Assembly (NCBI RefSeq): GCF_000237925.1
Contig: NC_031498.1
Span: 7,626,717 to 7,690,716 of the forward strand
DNA from: Schistosoma mansoni
Lineage: Eukaryota > Platyhelminthes > Trematoda > Strigeidida > Schistosomatidae
DNA length: 64,000 nucleotides
Reading direction: 5' to 3'
Shown: in pieces, positions 53,601 through 62,520 of the stretch
Numbering within the stretch: position 1 is the stretch's first letter
Layout: each line of letters begins with the position of its first letter
The notes under the pieces: model-generated
What the model was told of the DNA's origin: nothing
Database searches by the model: none
What the model saw: only the letters and a program-made list of their open reading frames with translations
Translations under genes and position numbers: made by a program

Positions 53601-56600
53601 GAAGAAAGAATTTTCTTGGATTTCAATTTTATCCTAATTAGTGATAAAACACTAAGTTTCATTAATTAAATGAAAACATGTTGAATTTTGATCGGTCACC
53701 TTCTAGTCAGACAAAAACGACTCCTAAATGATCGTTTGTAATTTGTGTTCAAAATTCAAGTAGCTGTGATTTTTCCGTCGAATTTTTAAAAAATATCACA
53801 AAATTGTTTGATTAAAAATCTTTTCATGATACTTTGGTCATTACAAGATACTTCAAGGACGTTAATGTTAAAATGTTTACAATACACTAAAGTACTTTAA
53901 AATTAATTACTAGACAATTGAACACGTAAATAAATACTAATTAGTTTGTTGTTTACGATATGTCTGATCTAAAAAAGCTATTCACAAAGATAATAATTAA
54001 TAGATTTTCCATAAAAGAGAAAATTGCCAATCTTCATTTGAATGGTGAATTTACCTGTTATGTGCCGATTTCTACCTCCTTACATCCCATAGAAATGAAT
54101 GTGTTTTAAAGTAATTACTAAAAGATCATTTTTAGGAATTTTCAAAATTGCCCGTTGGTTGTTATTTAGTTACTTGGCTTTATTTATGGGTCGTGCTTTT
54201 CTCAAATCACATTATACATATGAGATAAAGTAATATTCACTTGGTGTTGTTTACTTGTAATTTCCCATAGTTATTTAGAACTGCAATTGATTAGTCTTTT
54301 GTTGGCATATGTGCATACTGTGCGGACTGCCTAGATATTGAATTCACAAGCTTTATAAGCAAAAATGGATAGTGGTTAGGAGTGGAATCCAGGATGCGCG
54401 CAGGTACATCCAGTGGGCACATCCGGCTCACGAGTCTCCAATAGGACGAACTGCGCGTCTCGGATTCCACTGCTAGCCACTACCCATTTTTGCTTATAGA
54501 GATAAAGTAATATTTTGTGAATTATCATGGATATTCATCCAGCATTTATTTCTTCATAGCATGTACTCCATATAAGGCATTCATTATATTATAAAAATCC
54601 TTTATCGATAAAAGATAGTTAGCCGTCAGTTTAAAAAATTATTTTAGAACATATTAAAACATCGAAATATGTAGCCAGAATGTTTATGTTGCTTTGTTTA
54701 ATGGTAAGTTTCCTAAAAGTAATTCATGAATATAGACATTAGAGGATAGAAAGTTTTCTATTTTGTACTTGTGGTCAACTAAGGAACTCTGTGAAACCCT
54801 TATTCATACGTAATAAATCACTTATGACGTATCCATAACTGTGTGACCTGGAATGATGAATTGATTTCCGAAGGATTAACACTACTCAAACGAAAAATAC
54901 AAAGACAGTTCCCACACTTCACAATAATTTAAACTAGTATTGTTTTTTATTTGTGTGTTTATCTCAGCTAGTATTTCATATCTGTACTTTACATAAATAC
55001 AGAATTAGGCAGCAAATTTTCGTGATATATCGACAAATGTTGATAAGGATTAGTGTTAAGACGTAAAGAAAAACCAGTCCACATATCTCAGCATGATACA
55101 TGTTTGAACATATTACGCTGTTTGGCTTATTGAAAAGTTATTTATAAAGGAAATATTTTGTTAGAATGATTGACTTTTTTCTAGTAAACCTATTATAGCT
55201 ATACATGAAAATAAATCAGGTCACATGTACTAATATCAAATGACAGATAAAGGTTTTCATTAAAAAAAACATTAACATGATATTTAACTATGCGAAAAAT
55301 GTGAATTAAAAAAACACAACATAATCTTCACTATATACATCTATAAACTTTTATATAAATAGATTAGTTTTCTGACAGTTACTTGGTTTATAATTAACGT
55401 CATTTATATTAGGTAAATAAAGTATTTATTCAGTCAATTCATCAGCTTTGATGTGAACAAATATTTTAAGGGATAGTTTTCCTGATTGAATTTATGTTTT
55501 ATTCTGTTTTGGAAAAAAAAATTTGTAATTTCATAACTGGAGATTATGGAGAACATAAAGTATTGGGATAGATGGAATTGCTATGTCATACATAAGAGTA
55601 ATTCAATTCCAAATATCCAATAAATTTAACAAGATGATTTATTTTTCAAATGATAATTTATAAAGAAAAGTCATGTTGAGATGAAAGAGTTTATATATAT
55701 ATATATATATATTGTCAACGTAATAAGAAATTTATATACTGTAGGAATCAGATCTGTATGAAAACATCCATAAATTACTTCATTTCTATCTAACTATTTT
55801 GAAATCATTTGAAGTTATTAAACAAAGACTTTTATATTCTTTATGAACAATAAAAATTTATTTCTATTAGTTGATTTTTGAAATATAATTAGTTATTTAT
55901 AACTTATAAAATTGATGTTAGATTATAACAAAATGTTTACTTTAGTTCTGTAACAAATACTGTGTTATAAGTAAACATGGATAGTGGTTAACAGTGGAAT
56001 CCAGGACGGGCGTTTCGTCCTATTTGGGACTCGTCATCTGGATGTACCTGTATATGATAGTTGATATTAACTCCATGACTCGAACCTTGTACTGTTCGCA
56101 TCAAACACCATCACGTTATCCATTTGGCTACTGAGTCCTGATAGCCACTTGTTTGTTCAATGGGGACTCATTAGCTAAATGGATAACGCCCGTCCTGGAT
56201 TCCACTGCTAACCACTATCAATCTTTGCTCATAAAGCTTGTGACTTAAGGCAATATCGAGGAAATCCGCACAGCATGCACATATGTCAACAAGAGACTAA
56301 CCAATTGCAGTCCTAAATAACAATAAGAAGATTGGAACAAACAATATCAAGTGGATTTAAATACCATGTTAGTTTAAAATTAATCGTAAGTTACTAATTT
56401 TCACAAAGAGTTGTTTAAAACATTCGAAATCCTATTTTATCTTACAATTAAATATTACTTCAAAAAATATAATTAAAATTTGAACGTACATCTTGCATTT
56501 CTTTTTCAGTACGTATAACTTCCATTTTTCTTCCCAAAATTCTTCTTGAACGCTTTTGCATTGCTATTCGAAATTCATATTGTTGTTTCTTGTGCATCAT

Positions 56601-59600
56601 AAGGGCTGAAAAAAAAGACAATTTGCTTTAGATTTAGTAAAAAGCGTAAATATTAAATATCTTTCGTCCACTAAATGGACAGTTAGTATATAGTCGGATA
56701 AGTTATCAAAAAAACTAGTCTAACCGTTAATAGTGGTACAAAATAAAGATGGATTTATTCATCTAGTAAAGTTTTTGAGATTTTGGTCTTTCATTTATAT
56801 AGCCAAATGGTGAATTTCTCTTTACACAAACCATTGTATTCTAGATATCAGTGTTAACGTATGAGAAACGAAAATCCCGTTAGGGACTTGAAATCTATTC
56901 TGTTTGACACTGACCAATTTTAAATAAAGGTTAAATGATTAGGGCAGGGAAATATCAGTTCACTGATTTTCATGGATTTACTTCAGCTACTTCGAATATT
57001 AATGATATTGAAAGACAACAATGTCATGTTGTATAATCCAGGATATAGTCATATTTATGGGATATAATTAGTAAGATATAAAGAAATAAAATAATAACTA
57101 TATAGCGCTAAAAACCTGGTTAGAAGGAATAAGCAATCACTACATATAATTTAAGAGATTTGTATGATTTTCAAAAGGTGAGATGGGCAAATATCGCACA
57201 GTATGAAAAGTAGTTTTTTCAAGGGGGAAAATTAACAATTAGGTGATTGAGGATCGTGATCAGAAAGATTTTGATCTCTTTGTTATTACAGCGTATGTAC
57301 ATTGATATTTATATAGTAGTGTATACATTTCGAGGTAACAGAAAATGAACACTTGTCGATTTGTGATCTCTTTATAAAGTAATTCATTTTATACATATTT
57401 GTTTAGTTATCTTCAGCCGAAACGTTTATCCCATTACTAATTAGTTCAATGATTTTTCAATGTTTTAAGCGGAAACTTTCTTCTGAAATCCATTTTATTT
57501 AAAACGTTCATTATCTAAGGATATTCATTTTCCAGTAGACAATTTTCAACGATTAATATATAGTCATTTAGCTTATAATTCAGAATTTGCTAAATTAATT
57601 TAGGCAGACTATAATTAGCCGGTTAAAGTTATTGTCTGAATTAATTATACAAATAAATGTATCTTAACAGCAGGTAGATAAACGCAAAATAACTTGATGT
57701 CAGTTTATCAGTAGACAGAATCATGTGATATTTTTAAAAGAAATTAGTGTGTACTAGTTCTACTTTCACTTTATATATCGAAAAACATGTAAGACCTAAA
57801 CAGTTTTGAATTACAATCCGTGTTAACGTTTTTGGTTGGTAGTTAAATAATCTTAAATCTATGCATGAAAATTCAATACTAATTGGCACTCGTGTTTTTA
57901 TTCCCGTTTTTCTGCAATGGTATGAATCTACCGACTCAGTAGTAGATCGTTCAAGCCTTTTTATTGTCTCCAATGGCCTGGTGATTAGTGGTCATGGGTT
58001 TGTGATGAAATTATTAACGTTTTAGGTCACCTCAGTCTCTGACATTAAAATTCGACCATCACGTTGGTTATACTTATGTCAGAAAATGCAAGAGAATGAA
58101 TAAAATGAAAAGCATAATTCGTTAATCGCCTACCATCTAGGTGATACTACTCCATAAATTGAACACAAAAGTATAGACTCAACATACCTATTCATTAATC
58201 GTTCACATTGTTTAGACCTATTAGGAAGGGTCAATGAGTTACATGATTTTAGAAAGGATAACTGATTGACTAAAAAGACTCAGTAATTATATTTGCTAGC
58301 AAAATGGAGAATTAACCAAGAAACAAGAGATAAAAATGAAGACGAAATTCCACTAGCTGAATATAATTATTATTTCAATAAAACTTGTTCCGTCCCGAGT
58401 TAATCAGTACAGTCAAACTATATAATAGTCTAAAAATGTTACAATCAAAGTTACATAACAAAATTTCATGAAAAATAACAAAACTCAGGTGTAGTCCAGG
58501 TGGAAAAATTGAATATATCAGTGAGGTAAAATTTTAATGACGTCTTTAAGTGGAACTAGATAAATTTAGCACATAATTACTGAATCAGTTGAAAATCAAG
58601 TAGTCAGTGGAATCGAAATATGATAACTATGTGATAACTATTCACGTTATTTTTGACACTATATTCTTGTTAAACTATTTTCTTATGCAAGAGATCAAAG
58701 AGAACCAATTACAGAGCTAGTATCCATTCTTCACTAGTATTCGAGTTTTGCTGTCCGTTTTATTTTATTTTCATGGCTGTTCATCTAATGATAACAGTAG
58801 TCTAAACAATCTCAGATAATATGTCTAATTAAAGGAGCTTTCGAAGACATATTCTCCACTTGAAACAATATGCATACTCAGCTCTGTGGACTAGAATGTT
58901 TCAAAAGTATACATGTAACTTTCATGCGTTGATGAAAAGCACATTAGCGAAATTGTTAGTTTACAACATAGTCAATGAAATATCAGCGGATCTGTTGAAT
59001 AGACGCTTGAGAAAACAGCTCCAAAACATATTGATTTATTTCTTACTGCTTTGTCAGTTTTTTATGGTATGTATTCATAATATATGTGAAACATGATTGA
59101 AATGTCTTGCTGAATTCTCAGCTTACTTGGATTTACACATGAAAACAGCAAACGTTTGAACTCTTCTGTACTTATGAAATCTAAGTATTACGTTCTACAT
59201 GGAACTAATGAGAATAAAAAAATAAAGTGTATTCACTGATGCCATCCTTTTTAAACCAGGGGATCGTTAACTTGAAAGGGACTATAATCTGACCTTGACA
59301 TTTCAACTGTTCATTAAGCAAAATGAATCTCAGGATTGGAGTGCAAGTCAGTGTGGCCCAATACGGAACACACATTTCACGTAACAGCACTCATCCTCCC
59401 CAAACCATAGTAGACAAAGTGATATTTTCAAACGTACATCAAACGATTAAAACACAAACGCTTAGATAAGTAAGCTTACAACCTAAATTCAATCAAACAA
59501 TGATTTAATAAGATTTTAAACTGAATCCATGTACTTTTTTTCAAATATCTAAGAAGGTTTATACACTAAATGTGTATAACATACCTTGTGACCATAAAAA

Positions 59601-61343
59601 TAGCAGGAAAAGTAAACAAATGTAATAAGATAAATTAACTTTTACATTTGTGACCATGAATGACTAATCAAGCTGTAACAACGAGAATGGAATTTATCAA
59701 ATTAAAATAACTGATTGTCTCATACACATAAAAATGAAATAAAAATTGTATTTATGTCTCGCAGAAATACCTAAATCAACTACATATTATGATTATCTCC
59801 TGTTAGTAATTGGAACGTTTATTTAGTCATTCAGCTAGAACCTGAACACACATTTCCCAGGGTAAAAACCGTTTGCTTGAGTAATCATAAGATAATGGTT
59901 AAATATTCAACTACTTGAGTTTCAAAACTGTTATGATTTTCTATCGAATTCTGTCATTTCCCCTACAGAAACATTTATTGTTTACATAACTAGGTTATTA
60001 AGCTACCCATTTATACGTAACCTTTTGTTGTCAAAATGCTTTGAAATTATGATTATGCAGTAAGTGAAACTGAAATCTTTAAACTGAGTCCATTTGAAAA
60101 CAGACCTTCAATGTGATCGTAAGTATTTTAATTTACAGTACTAGTTTAGACATTGAACATTTTATAGTGAAAAAGCTATTTATTCACTTCTTGATATACC
60201 TGCTTCAATATCTTACACAGTAAAATTACTTAGTTGTCGATTTCCAATCACTTAGATAACAGATTTAGGAATAGATGTAGTGTGTTGATCATTCGAATAG
60301 ATGAATAAAGTTGATGTAAAATCACGGATCATTTAGGTCAAGTGAATGTGAATCTTGATCCAATCACTCTAACAAATGATGTTTTCTTTGTAAACTTCTG
60401 AAAATTCCCATAGTGTGAATTAGAACAACACTTATAAGCGAACATTATAGTTTTCAACTAGGTCATCATTAGGATTCACTTCAATACACGGTCATATTTA
60501 TATACATATACGAAATTATTAAATCAATCAAGGCAGTTTATGAGTCAATGATAACAGCGGGATGTATTACAAATATAAATAATAGGTAAAATGTGTAAAT
60601 TGATAGTGTGATGACAGGTGTACTAGTAGTGATAAGAATAATAAAGACTTGAAGTTATATTTGATAATAAGAAACAGGCCAATGAACAGAAAAGTATGAA
60701 CACTTTTGATGAAGTTTTGTTCCTTGAGCTTGATGGTTTGGTCGTGGAGCTTTCATCTTTCTTCTGAACGACATCGGTAGCAGCACAAACTTCAGGTGAA
60801 AGTCTGACCAAACCATTCAGCTCAGAAAACAAAACTCCATCAAAATCATCTACCTGAGCTACAAATCTTCTCCACCATCACAAATATGAACTTTGAAATA
60901 GCATTCGTTAAAAATCATAAGATTACGTAATAAAAAGTGTTCAAATAACTAGACAATGAAGAGTAAATTTGTAGAAAATTATTGGACAAAAAGTGTGGAA
61001 AATCATAATAAATAAAATCTTTTATTACGGCCTATTCAGCTAAAGAAGAGACAATGAGTAAATGTTAAGAACACAAAAATCTCATAAAAATAATCAAGTT
61101 ATCATAAAAACATCATAGAATTGATATTATTCTGGTACACAATGAACTTAACGAAAGCACATGTGTTTGCATCATAACGTATTCACTATTGAGATAAAAT
61201 AGTTTATTTATTAGCTTACCATTTATTATTCGAATAATCCTCCATAGCAATAAAACAACCATTGCAGCTGCAGTTTCGGATACATAACGAACATACAGTA
61301 CATCGGAAGCTAAAGAGGCTACTATGATTGCTCCATCGAAGTA
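34021..61343 (-). CDS. Hv1-like voltage-sensor-domain protein, 5' incomplete, six exons
   Basis: Likely a plasma- or organelle-membrane voltage sensor of the Hv1 proton channel/TMEM266 group. Exons 61220-61343, 56490-56605, 45239-45317, 42953-43128, 41681-42078 and 34021-34747 join in phase to 540 codons including the stop. The first holds S3 ([18 protein letters not shown], with the two Asp that Hv1 S3 carries) and S4 ([13 protein letters not shown]). Hv1 S4 is RxWRxxRxxN; here the first Arg is Leu and the rest fits. Exons 2-3 give a basic then coiled-coil segment (RTEKEMQD then [14 protein letters not shown]), the place of the Hv1 coiled-coil. The remaining 430 residues are polar and unrecognised, much longer than the short Hv1 tail. 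S1-S2 are not found; they may lie beyond the window. An alternative last exon may exist at 49740-49916. Family assignment rests mainly on one exon. Confidence 0.6.
34843..36265 (+). mobile_element. Penelope-like element fossil with inverted terminal repeats
   Basis: Two 81-base arms, 34843-34923 and 36185-36265, are inverted copies of each other (about 90% alike by eye), both containing the stretch ggttctcatcagctgctta. Between them lies text of the end of a Penelope-type reverse transcriptase ([31 protein letters not shown]) and then the GIY-YIG nuclease region ([49 protein letters not shown]). The element is old, truncated and broken in several places. It lies in the intron between exons 34021-34747 and 41681-42078. 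Confidence 0.75.
36266..38554. other. Intron of the voltage-sensor gene, no feature seen
   Basis: AT-rich; no repeat or exon recognised. Confidence 0.5.
38555..38720 (-). repeat. Sm-alpha SINE 3' part with hammerhead remnant
   Basis: Minus strand: aaaacgcgtgtcctggattc, then actaccaaccaccatccatc, the (tta)taatattagtgacg stretch and the 3' tail with gcacatatgc. These are Sm-alpha 3' landmarks. The 5' hammerhead half is decayed (gattcccaaagaggat). Confidence 0.7.
38721..40587. other. Intron, AT-rich, no feature seen
   Basis: Only a short (ta)n run near 40375. No exon or repeat recognised. Confidence 0.5.
40588..40828 (-). mobile_element. SINE-B, complete copy with tRNA-like head and hammerhead
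   Basis: Minus strand, 5' to 3': tRNA-like promoter with A-box-like tggctcagtgg near 40797 and B-box-like gagttcgaatcccg near 40747; a junction gaggcgggatcgtggatgag; the hammerhead at 40722-40676; then ggttttccacagtggtctag and the family 3' end. Length and order match Sm-alpha, but the sequence is clearly distinct (different hammerhead core, arm and tail). It lies in an intron of the minus-strand gene, in the same transcriptional sense. Confidence 0.82.
40676..40722 (-). ncRNA. Hammerhead ribozyme, all core residues present
   Basis: Minus strand: helix I strand agcact, then CTGAGGA (fits CUGANGA), helix II gtccca/tgggac with a CAA loop (6 of 6 paired), GAAAC, a 2-base-pair helix III closed by a triloop, and GTC with cleavage expected after C (between + positions 40683 and 40682). 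The other helix I strand is agtgct. One U-U mismatch sits at the base of helix I. The very short helix III is the known schistosome hammerhead form. Confidence 0.8.
40829..41680. other. Intron, no feature seen
   Basis: AT-rich; a 74-codon minus-strand frame at 41369-41593 has no splice or homology support. Confidence 0.45.
41681..42078 (-). CDS. Voltage-sensor gene exon, C-terminal region
   Basis: Acceptor ttctgcag, donor gtgagt; phase 0 in, phase 2 out. 132 codons beginning [18 protein letters not shown] and including [19 protein letters not shown] and [20 protein letters not shown]. Polar, no recognised domain; RPRAFSL resembles a basophilic kinase site. Confidence 0.75.
42690..42840 (+). 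mobile_element. RTE-A leader fragment
   Basis: Contains gggttgggcatggggttagc and ccccatcctgtagaaaacta, the same leader text found at 29560 (gggttgggcatgaggtcagc) just before the RTE-A coding region. Here the coding part is absent. GC-rich compared with its flanks; sits in the intron between exons 41681-42078 and 42953-43128. Confidence 0.65.
42953..43128 (-). CDS. Voltage-sensor gene exon, C-terminal region
   Basis: Acceptor ctttag, donor gtaaat; phase 1 in, phase 0 out. 58 full codons: [36 protein letters not shown], then a Ser/Gln-rich end FAQSTLQQ. The T left by the previous exon plus AT makes a Tyr codon. Not recognised as a domain. Confidence 0.7.
43265..43442. repeat. 178-base near-perfect palindrome
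   Basis: Arms 43265-43324 and 43383-43442 pair over about 60 bases with only a few differences. The inner 43325-43382 also folds partly on itself (aggttggggttttt against aaaaactccaac). No coding frame. It directly abuts an RTE-A 3' fragment on its right. It could be a MITE-like fold-back element or a fold-back formed during LINE insertion. Confidence 0.82.
43443..43675 (+). mobile_element. RTE-A 3' terminal fragment
   Basis: Encodes the family C-terminus in pieces: [20 protein letters not shown] text, [12 protein letters not shown] and [13 protein letters not shown], ending gtaacaggtgtaagtaagta, the RTE-A 3' end. Severely 5'-truncated. It lies in the intron 43129-45238. Confidence 0.8.
43676..45238. 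other. Intron, AT-rich, no feature seen
   Basis: A (ta)n run near 45172-45187 and a tacata repeat near 44625-44642; nothing else recognised. Confidence 0.5.
45239..45317 (-). CDS. Voltage-sensor exon, coiled-coil
   Basis: Acceptor ttgcaacag... read as tgcaacag before 45317, donor gtacgt; phase 0 in, phase 1 out. 26 codons: [20 protein letters not shown] then RKCKPL. Joined to the upstream exon it gives [18 protein letters not shown], which resembles the Hv1 coiled-coil EKEQEIERLNKLL. Confidence 0.68.
45318..46409. other. Intron, no feature seen
   Basis: AT-rich; no exon or repeat recognised. Confidence 0.5.
46410..46828. mobile_element. Two SINE-B copies, head to head
   Basis: A minus-strand copy (46410 to about 46520) and a plus-strand copy (about 46560-46828) face each other, so both outer ends carry the family 3' end (ctagaccaccatggaaaacc on the left, its reverse on the right). 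The plus copy keeps the A-box-like ggctcagtgg near 46640 but has lost the B box. Each has a hammerhead region: the minus one keeps all core residues, the plus one has lost a core A (cggaac instead of cgaaac). Confidence 0.78.
46453..46501 (-). ncRNA. Hammerhead ribozyme, core kept, weak helix III
   Basis: Minus strand: helix I strand tgcactg, CTGAGGA, helix II gtccca/tgggac with loop CGA, GAAAC, loop GGCC, then ATC as cleavage triplet and tagtg as the other helix I strand. Helix III has a C-A mismatch, so only one pair remains; activity is doubtful. Confidence 0.6.
46829..49739. other. Intron, AT-rich, no feature seen
   Basis: Several short chance frames; none has splice or homology support. 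Confidence 0.45.
49740..49916 (-). CDS. Possible alternative terminal exon of the voltage-sensor gene
   Basis: Acceptor ttcag directly before 49916; an open phase-0 frame of 58 codons to TAG at 49742-49740 ([20 protein letters not shown] ... ADVNNSVAK). Following the phase-0 donor of 56490-56605, it would end the protein early. A phase-0 donor inside it (CAA then gtatat) could instead make it a cassette exon. Not needed for the main model and not homologous to anything I know. Confidence 0.4.
   Translation of the reverse strand, partial: YTRYCLERTYCDPQVYSLSIQPWISKFQEINEFWLKQNMPFSNVTQANIADVNNSVAK
50290..50390 (+). repeat. SINE-B 3' half
   Basis: Contains actaggatgaaacagccgtc and cagtgctttcaggttttcaa, followed by gtctagcttagatcgactc. 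5' half missing. Confidence 0.7.
50543..50608. repeat. (AT)n microsatellite, 33 units
   Basis: An uninterrupted alternating AT run of 66 bases, self-complementary and therefore able to extrude as a hairpin. Confidence 0.95.
50609..52574. other. Intron, AT-rich, no feature seen
   Basis: No exon or repeat recognised. Confidence 0.45.
52575..52985 (+). mobile_element. Sm-alpha SINE with extra inverted fragment
   Basis: A plus-strand copy: tRNA-like region (ggctagtggctatcagaatt, B-box-like gggtttgagtc), ggtacatccagtcgacgag, aaataggacgaaacgcgcgt, then gctagccaccatccatctct-like text and the 3' end with gcaatatcggggcaatc. At its left, 52579-52635 is an inverted piece of the 3' hammerhead side (gatggatgatggctagaagc). 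The core reads TCGACGA instead of CTGANGA, so it is probably inactive. Confidence 0.78.
53405..53630 (-). repeat. Old Sm-alpha-like SINE with opposed halves
   Basis: Minus strand: aagcatcaacagtgggatag, then ttcaactgtaggtttcctaa and gaggaaacacgtattccggg, in the order seen at 33098-33180. A plus-strand hammerhead-like stretch (agacccaaataggaagaaag) follows at 53590. Both strongly decayed. Confidence 0.45.
54275..54505. mobile_element. Sm-alpha SINE fold-back copy
   Basis: The left part (54275-54400) is a minus-strand Sm-alpha 3' end; the right part (about 54410-54500) is plus strand. Arms 54354-54400 and 54453-54498 are inverted copies ending in tataagc and gcttata. The plus hammerhead reads CTCACGA with ataggacgaactgcgcgtc, so one core G and one core A position are altered. 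Helix I has changed on both sides yet still pairs (atccg with cggat). Confidence 0.75.
55965..56345. mobile_element. Two opposed Sm-alpha SINE copies
   Basis: A minus-strand copy (55965 to about 56165) with tRNA-like region and hammerhead, and a plus-strand copy (about 56160-56345) with the internal promoter joined directly to gcccgtcctggattccac. The minus hammerhead keeps helix I (atccag/ctggat), helix II (gtccc/ggac) and GAAAC, but has A for the first C of CTGANGA. It lies just downstream (in gene sense) of exon 56490-56605. Confidence 0.78.
56490..56605 (-). CDS. Voltage-sensor exon, post-S4 basic helix
   Basis: Acceptor ttttttcag, donor gtacgt; phase 1 in, phase 0 out. It encodes (A)[18 protein letters not shown] then [20 protein letters not shown], strongly basic then heptad-like. 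The phase joins exactly to the S4 exon (IIN-A-LMM). Confidence 0.75.
56606..60702. other. Intron, AT-rich, no feature recognised
   Basis: A short tRNA-like string (caatggcctggtgattagtg near 57970) might be a SINE relic. Chance frames at 57734-57973, 58860-59096 and 59205-59390 lack splice or homology support. Confidence 0.4.
60703..60846. repeat. Fold-back hairpin with chance open frame
   Basis: 37-base arms at 60707-60743 and 60806-60842 are inverted copies with five mismatches, separated by 62 bases. A 69-codon minus-strand frame (60623-60832) that looks coding-like lies across it, but its repetitive sense/antisense structure explains the composition. Confidence 0.7.
61220..61343 (-). CDS. 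Voltage-sensor exon, S3-S4
   Basis: Minus-strand acceptor tttttcag (61344 rightward), donor gtaagc at 61219-61214; phase 0 in, phase 1 out. 41 codons from YFDGAII to WRIIRIIN. Hydrophobic S3 and S4 with acidic residues in S3 and two Arg spaced three apart in S4. The short S3-S4 loop is RYVSETAAA. Confidence 0.75.
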
Positions 61344-62244
61344 CTGAAAAATAAGAAAATCAATTAAAAATCAAACAGTAATTTCTCTTTGTTTAAAATG
61401 AAAATTTATGAAATCCTTACCATTTTCTCCGTCAGAATAAAGGTTATTAGTCTTCGTCTTATTACGGATATCTTCTATATACATACAATGACAGTTTGTA
61501 TATTATAAAAATGTTTAACTTTGGTTGGAAAACTACATTCATCTAAATGCTCATTTTTTTGTCATTAAATGTAACACAGGCCTGATAGTAATTAAGAGTA
61601 ATAATTATTTGTGATAACAATTTCTCATAGCTAAATAAATATGGTACCTTATCAATATTTCGTTTCATAAAACAAGTAATTCAACTGTTAATAAAATTAA
61701 AATAAAATATTAGAGTTACTTAGTAAAATATAATCAAATTCAAAAGACAGTTTAGACATTAGATCAACATATTTAACCCTTACAGACACGTAACTTCAAC
61801 CACACTATTAGTATTCATATTGAACTACAAACTATACTATGTTGTTACTCTTTGAGTGAAGGCTCTAACTGAACATAAAGTAAGCCAAGACAATCAAATT
61901 TTAGTCGTTCTTTAACAAGTAAATACTTTAATTGTTACACAACTACACTCATGGAGATGGAGTATGGTACTTAAAAGTGTCATCAGTTTTTAATTCCAGT
62001 GAACTATATATCTAAGTTGAAGAATCAACAACGACTGCATATACCTACCTGCAGGTCTTATGAATCAACGTGGAGTTAATTAGAACAGAAAAATATCAAA
62101 AATTGCGAACACTAATCAGATTATCTGAGAAAAATATATTGTTTTTGATTATATTTGTCATTTATTAAAATAAGCGCATTCAGTAATAAATTTGCTAAAA
62201 TTATCAGTACGTGTGCTTGTGGAGATTGCAATATTTTAACAGTT
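61344..62244. other. Intron or flank upstream of the S3-S4 exon, no feature seen
   Basis: I looked on the minus strand for S1 and S2 exons and saw none. Confidence 0.45.
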
Positions 62245-62520
62245 GAAATCACGAGTTAATCTAAAATAGATCTCCTATGAAAATCCGGAAGCACTGGATA
62301 GCCATTTCGTCCTGATACGGGATTCCTCAGGAGTTCGTATCCACGGTTCCGCACTCAGGACTCGAACCCAGCACCATCTGTCCGGCGCGAACGCTTAACC
62401 CCTGGACCACTGAGCCAGAAAACAACGGTATAAATGTCTAACTTCCACCAATCTATGACTTGGTCCTCGGTCTCACGTGAAGAATCGTGGATGCGCACTG
62501 CTGAGGAGTCCCATACTTAT
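62245..62520 (-). mobile_element. SINE-B copy with tRNA-like head and hammerhead relic
   Basis: Minus strand: A-box-like tggctcagtgg near 62415, B-box-like gggttcgagtcctg near 62370, then CTGAGGA, a weakened helix II, GAAAT, and an ATC cleavage triplet; helix III has changed on both sides but still pairs (AT with AT). At the right, 62478-62512 is a plus-strand stub with ctgctgaggagtccc, the 5' half of a second, opposed hammerhead. Confidence 0.75.

Noticed and set aside
60623-60832. 69-codon minus-strand frame as a host exon or GPI-anchored tail
   Set aside because: An in-frame stop lies just upstream, the phase does not fit the voltage-sensor exons, and the frame lies over an inverted repeat.
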